Positions 31,512-32,467 of a DNA stretch of 32,467 nt are shown here, piece after piece (position 1 is the first letter of the stretch; each line of letters begins with the position of its first letter). The position numbers were made by a program, and so were the translations under genes. The notes below the pieces were generated by a model. That model saw nothing but the letters and a program-made list of their open reading frames with translations, had not been told where the DNA came from and did no database searches. The DNA is taken from NCBI GenBank assembly GCA_905213725.1, contig CAJMJM010000005.1, positions 1 to 32,467 on the forward strand, written 5' to 3'. The stretch comes from Collinsella aerofaciens (GTDB lineage Bacteria > Actinomycetota > Coriobacteriia > Coriobacteriales > Coriobacteriaceae).

Positions 31512-32369
31512 ATGGCACTTGTTACCACCGAAAAGATGCTCAAGGACGCTCAGGCCGGCCACTACGCCGTCGGCGCGTTCAACGTCGAGAACCTCGAGTT
31601 TGTTATGGCCGTTCTGGCCGCTGCCGAGGAGACCAAGTCCCCCGTCATCATGCAGACCACCCCGGGCACCATCAAGACCGCTGGCCTGGAGTACTTCTAC
31701 GGCATGGGCAAGGCCGCTGCCGAGCGCGCTTCCGTGCCCGTCGCTCTGCACCTCGATCACGGCGATGGCTATGACCGCTGCATGCAGGCTTTCCGCACTG
31801 GCTACACCTCTGTCATGATCGACGGTTCGCACGAGTCCTTCGAGGACAACATCGCCCTGACCAAGTCCGTTGCCGACGCAGGCCGCGCCATGGGTGTGCC
31901 CGTCGAGGCCGAGCTTGGTAAGGTTGGCGGCAAGGAGGACGACGGTCCCGCGGTTGAAGGTGAGAGCCCCTACACCGATCCGGCCGAGGCCAAGGAGTTC
32001 GTCGAGCGCACCGGCTGCACCTCTCTCGCTATTGGCGTTGGCACCAGCCACGGCGTGTACACGAGCGATCCCCACATCGAGCAGTCCGTGGTCAAGGCCA
32101 TCCGCGACGCCGTCGACGTGCCGCTGGTTCTGCACGGCACCTCTGGTGTGCCCGATGAGCAGGTTGCCGAGGCTGTGAAGAACGGCATCTGCAAGGTTAA
32201 CTACGCCACCGAGCTGCGTCAGGCCTACACCAAGGGCTTCATGGCCTACATGGCCGAGAACCCCGCCTGCTTCGATCCCAAGAAGCCGGCCAAGGAGGGC
32301 ATGCGCGAGATCACCGAGCTGGTTAAGATCCGCATGACCAACCTCAACTCTGTGGGCAAAGCAGAGTAA
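31512..32369 (+). CDS. gatY: Class II tagatose-1,6-bisphosphate aldolase (GatY/KbaY type)
   Basis: This zinc aldolase cleaves tagatose 1,6-bisphosphate to glyceraldehyde 3-phosphate and dihydroxyacetone phosphate. From ATG 31512, after GAGGAG, it has 285 residues, as in GatY/KbaY (284-286). The catalytic Asp82 and zinc ligands His83, His180 and His208 fall at the same numbers as in E. coli GatY. EAELGKVGGKEDD and HGTSGVPDEQV are class II signatures. It replaces the class I LacD normally paired with LacABC, and no GatZ-like partner gene is visible. Fructose-1,6-bisphosphate aldolase activity is an alternative or an addition. No clear terminator is seen before the window ends. Confidence 0.9.
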   Translation: MALVTTEKMLKDAQAGHYAVGAFNVENLEFVMAVLAAAEETKSPVIMQTTPGTIKTAGLEYFYGMGKAAAERASVPVALHLDHGDGYDRCMQAFRTGYTSVMIDGSHESFEDNIALTKSVADAGRAMGVPVEAELGKVGGKEDDGPAVEGESPYTDPAEAKEFVERTGCTSLAIGVGTSHGVYTSDPHIEQSVVKAIRDAVDVPLVLHGTSGVPDEQVAEAVKNGICKVNYATELRQAYTKGFMAYMAENPACFDPKKPAKEGMREITELVKIRMTNLNSVGKAE

Positions 32370-32467
32370 CAGCAAGGGTACTCTGATCCCGCCGGGGCGA
32401 ACGGGGACGGGAAAGGGGCGAAAAAAAAGAAACGACAAAGAAAAGAGGGGAGGACCCCAAGGCGGGG

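Overview
The window looks like a gut coriobacterium, most likely Collinsella or a close relative. This is inferred from moderately high GC, lactose-family PTS and 6-phospho-beta-galactosidase modules, a lacAB-lacX-lacC tagatose pathway, type 2 galT and small palindromic intergenic repeats. No rRNA or marker gene confirms it. The window is an accessory beta-galactoside/galactose island with almost no housekeeping genes.

Layout: the 3' end of a fourth lactose-type EIICB gene (1-888) is followed by the orphaned C-terminal half of a DeoR-family regulator (1003-1446). A Fic protein gene (1552-2784, minus) has a striking four-box operator. Three paralogous modules follow. Each has an EIICB permease and a GH1 6-phospho-beta-galactosidase on the minus strand, with a LacI-family regulator transcribed divergently. 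Module 1 is EIICB 4646-6424, GH1 3149-4570, LacI 6699-7709. Module 2 is GH1 9822-11270, EIICB 7883-9643, LacI 11606-12643. Module 3 is EIICB 14417-16192, GH1 12911-14350, LacI 16550-17554. The only EIIA(Lac) gene (lacF, 17769) carries an in-frame amber codon. After an unrecognised membrane protein (18365-19396) come lacA, lacB, a lacX-like epimerase and lacC (19704-22965). An AAA/DUF4143 ATPase (23236-24537) is flanked by direct repeats. Next are galT and galK (24815-27639, minus) with a divergent fourth LacI regulator (27978-29009), a flavodiiron protein (29139-30299), a DeoR/LacR-type regulator (30374-31177, minus) and a class II GatY-type aldolase (31512-32369).

How the genes work together: the EIICBs, with EIIA(Lac), would import and 6-phosphorylate beta-galactosides. 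The GH1 enzymes release galactose 6-phosphate. LacAB isomerise it to tagatose 6-phosphate, LacC phosphorylates it, and the class II aldolase cleaves the bisphosphate. Free galactose can enter through GalK and GalT (no galE is in the window).

Most interesting observations: (1) the four LacI regulators differ at the key recognition-helix position (Leu, Arg, Glu, Gln), and each has its own operators on one 16-bp frame, ATG-NNN-ACGT-NNN-CAT, with regulator-specific NNN. (2) Two roughly 140-nt intergenic elements, downstream of lacB and lacC, share one complex hairpin architecture with many compensatory base-pair changes, which suggests a structured RNA or DNA element. (3) The sole EIIA gene is interrupted by an amber codon.
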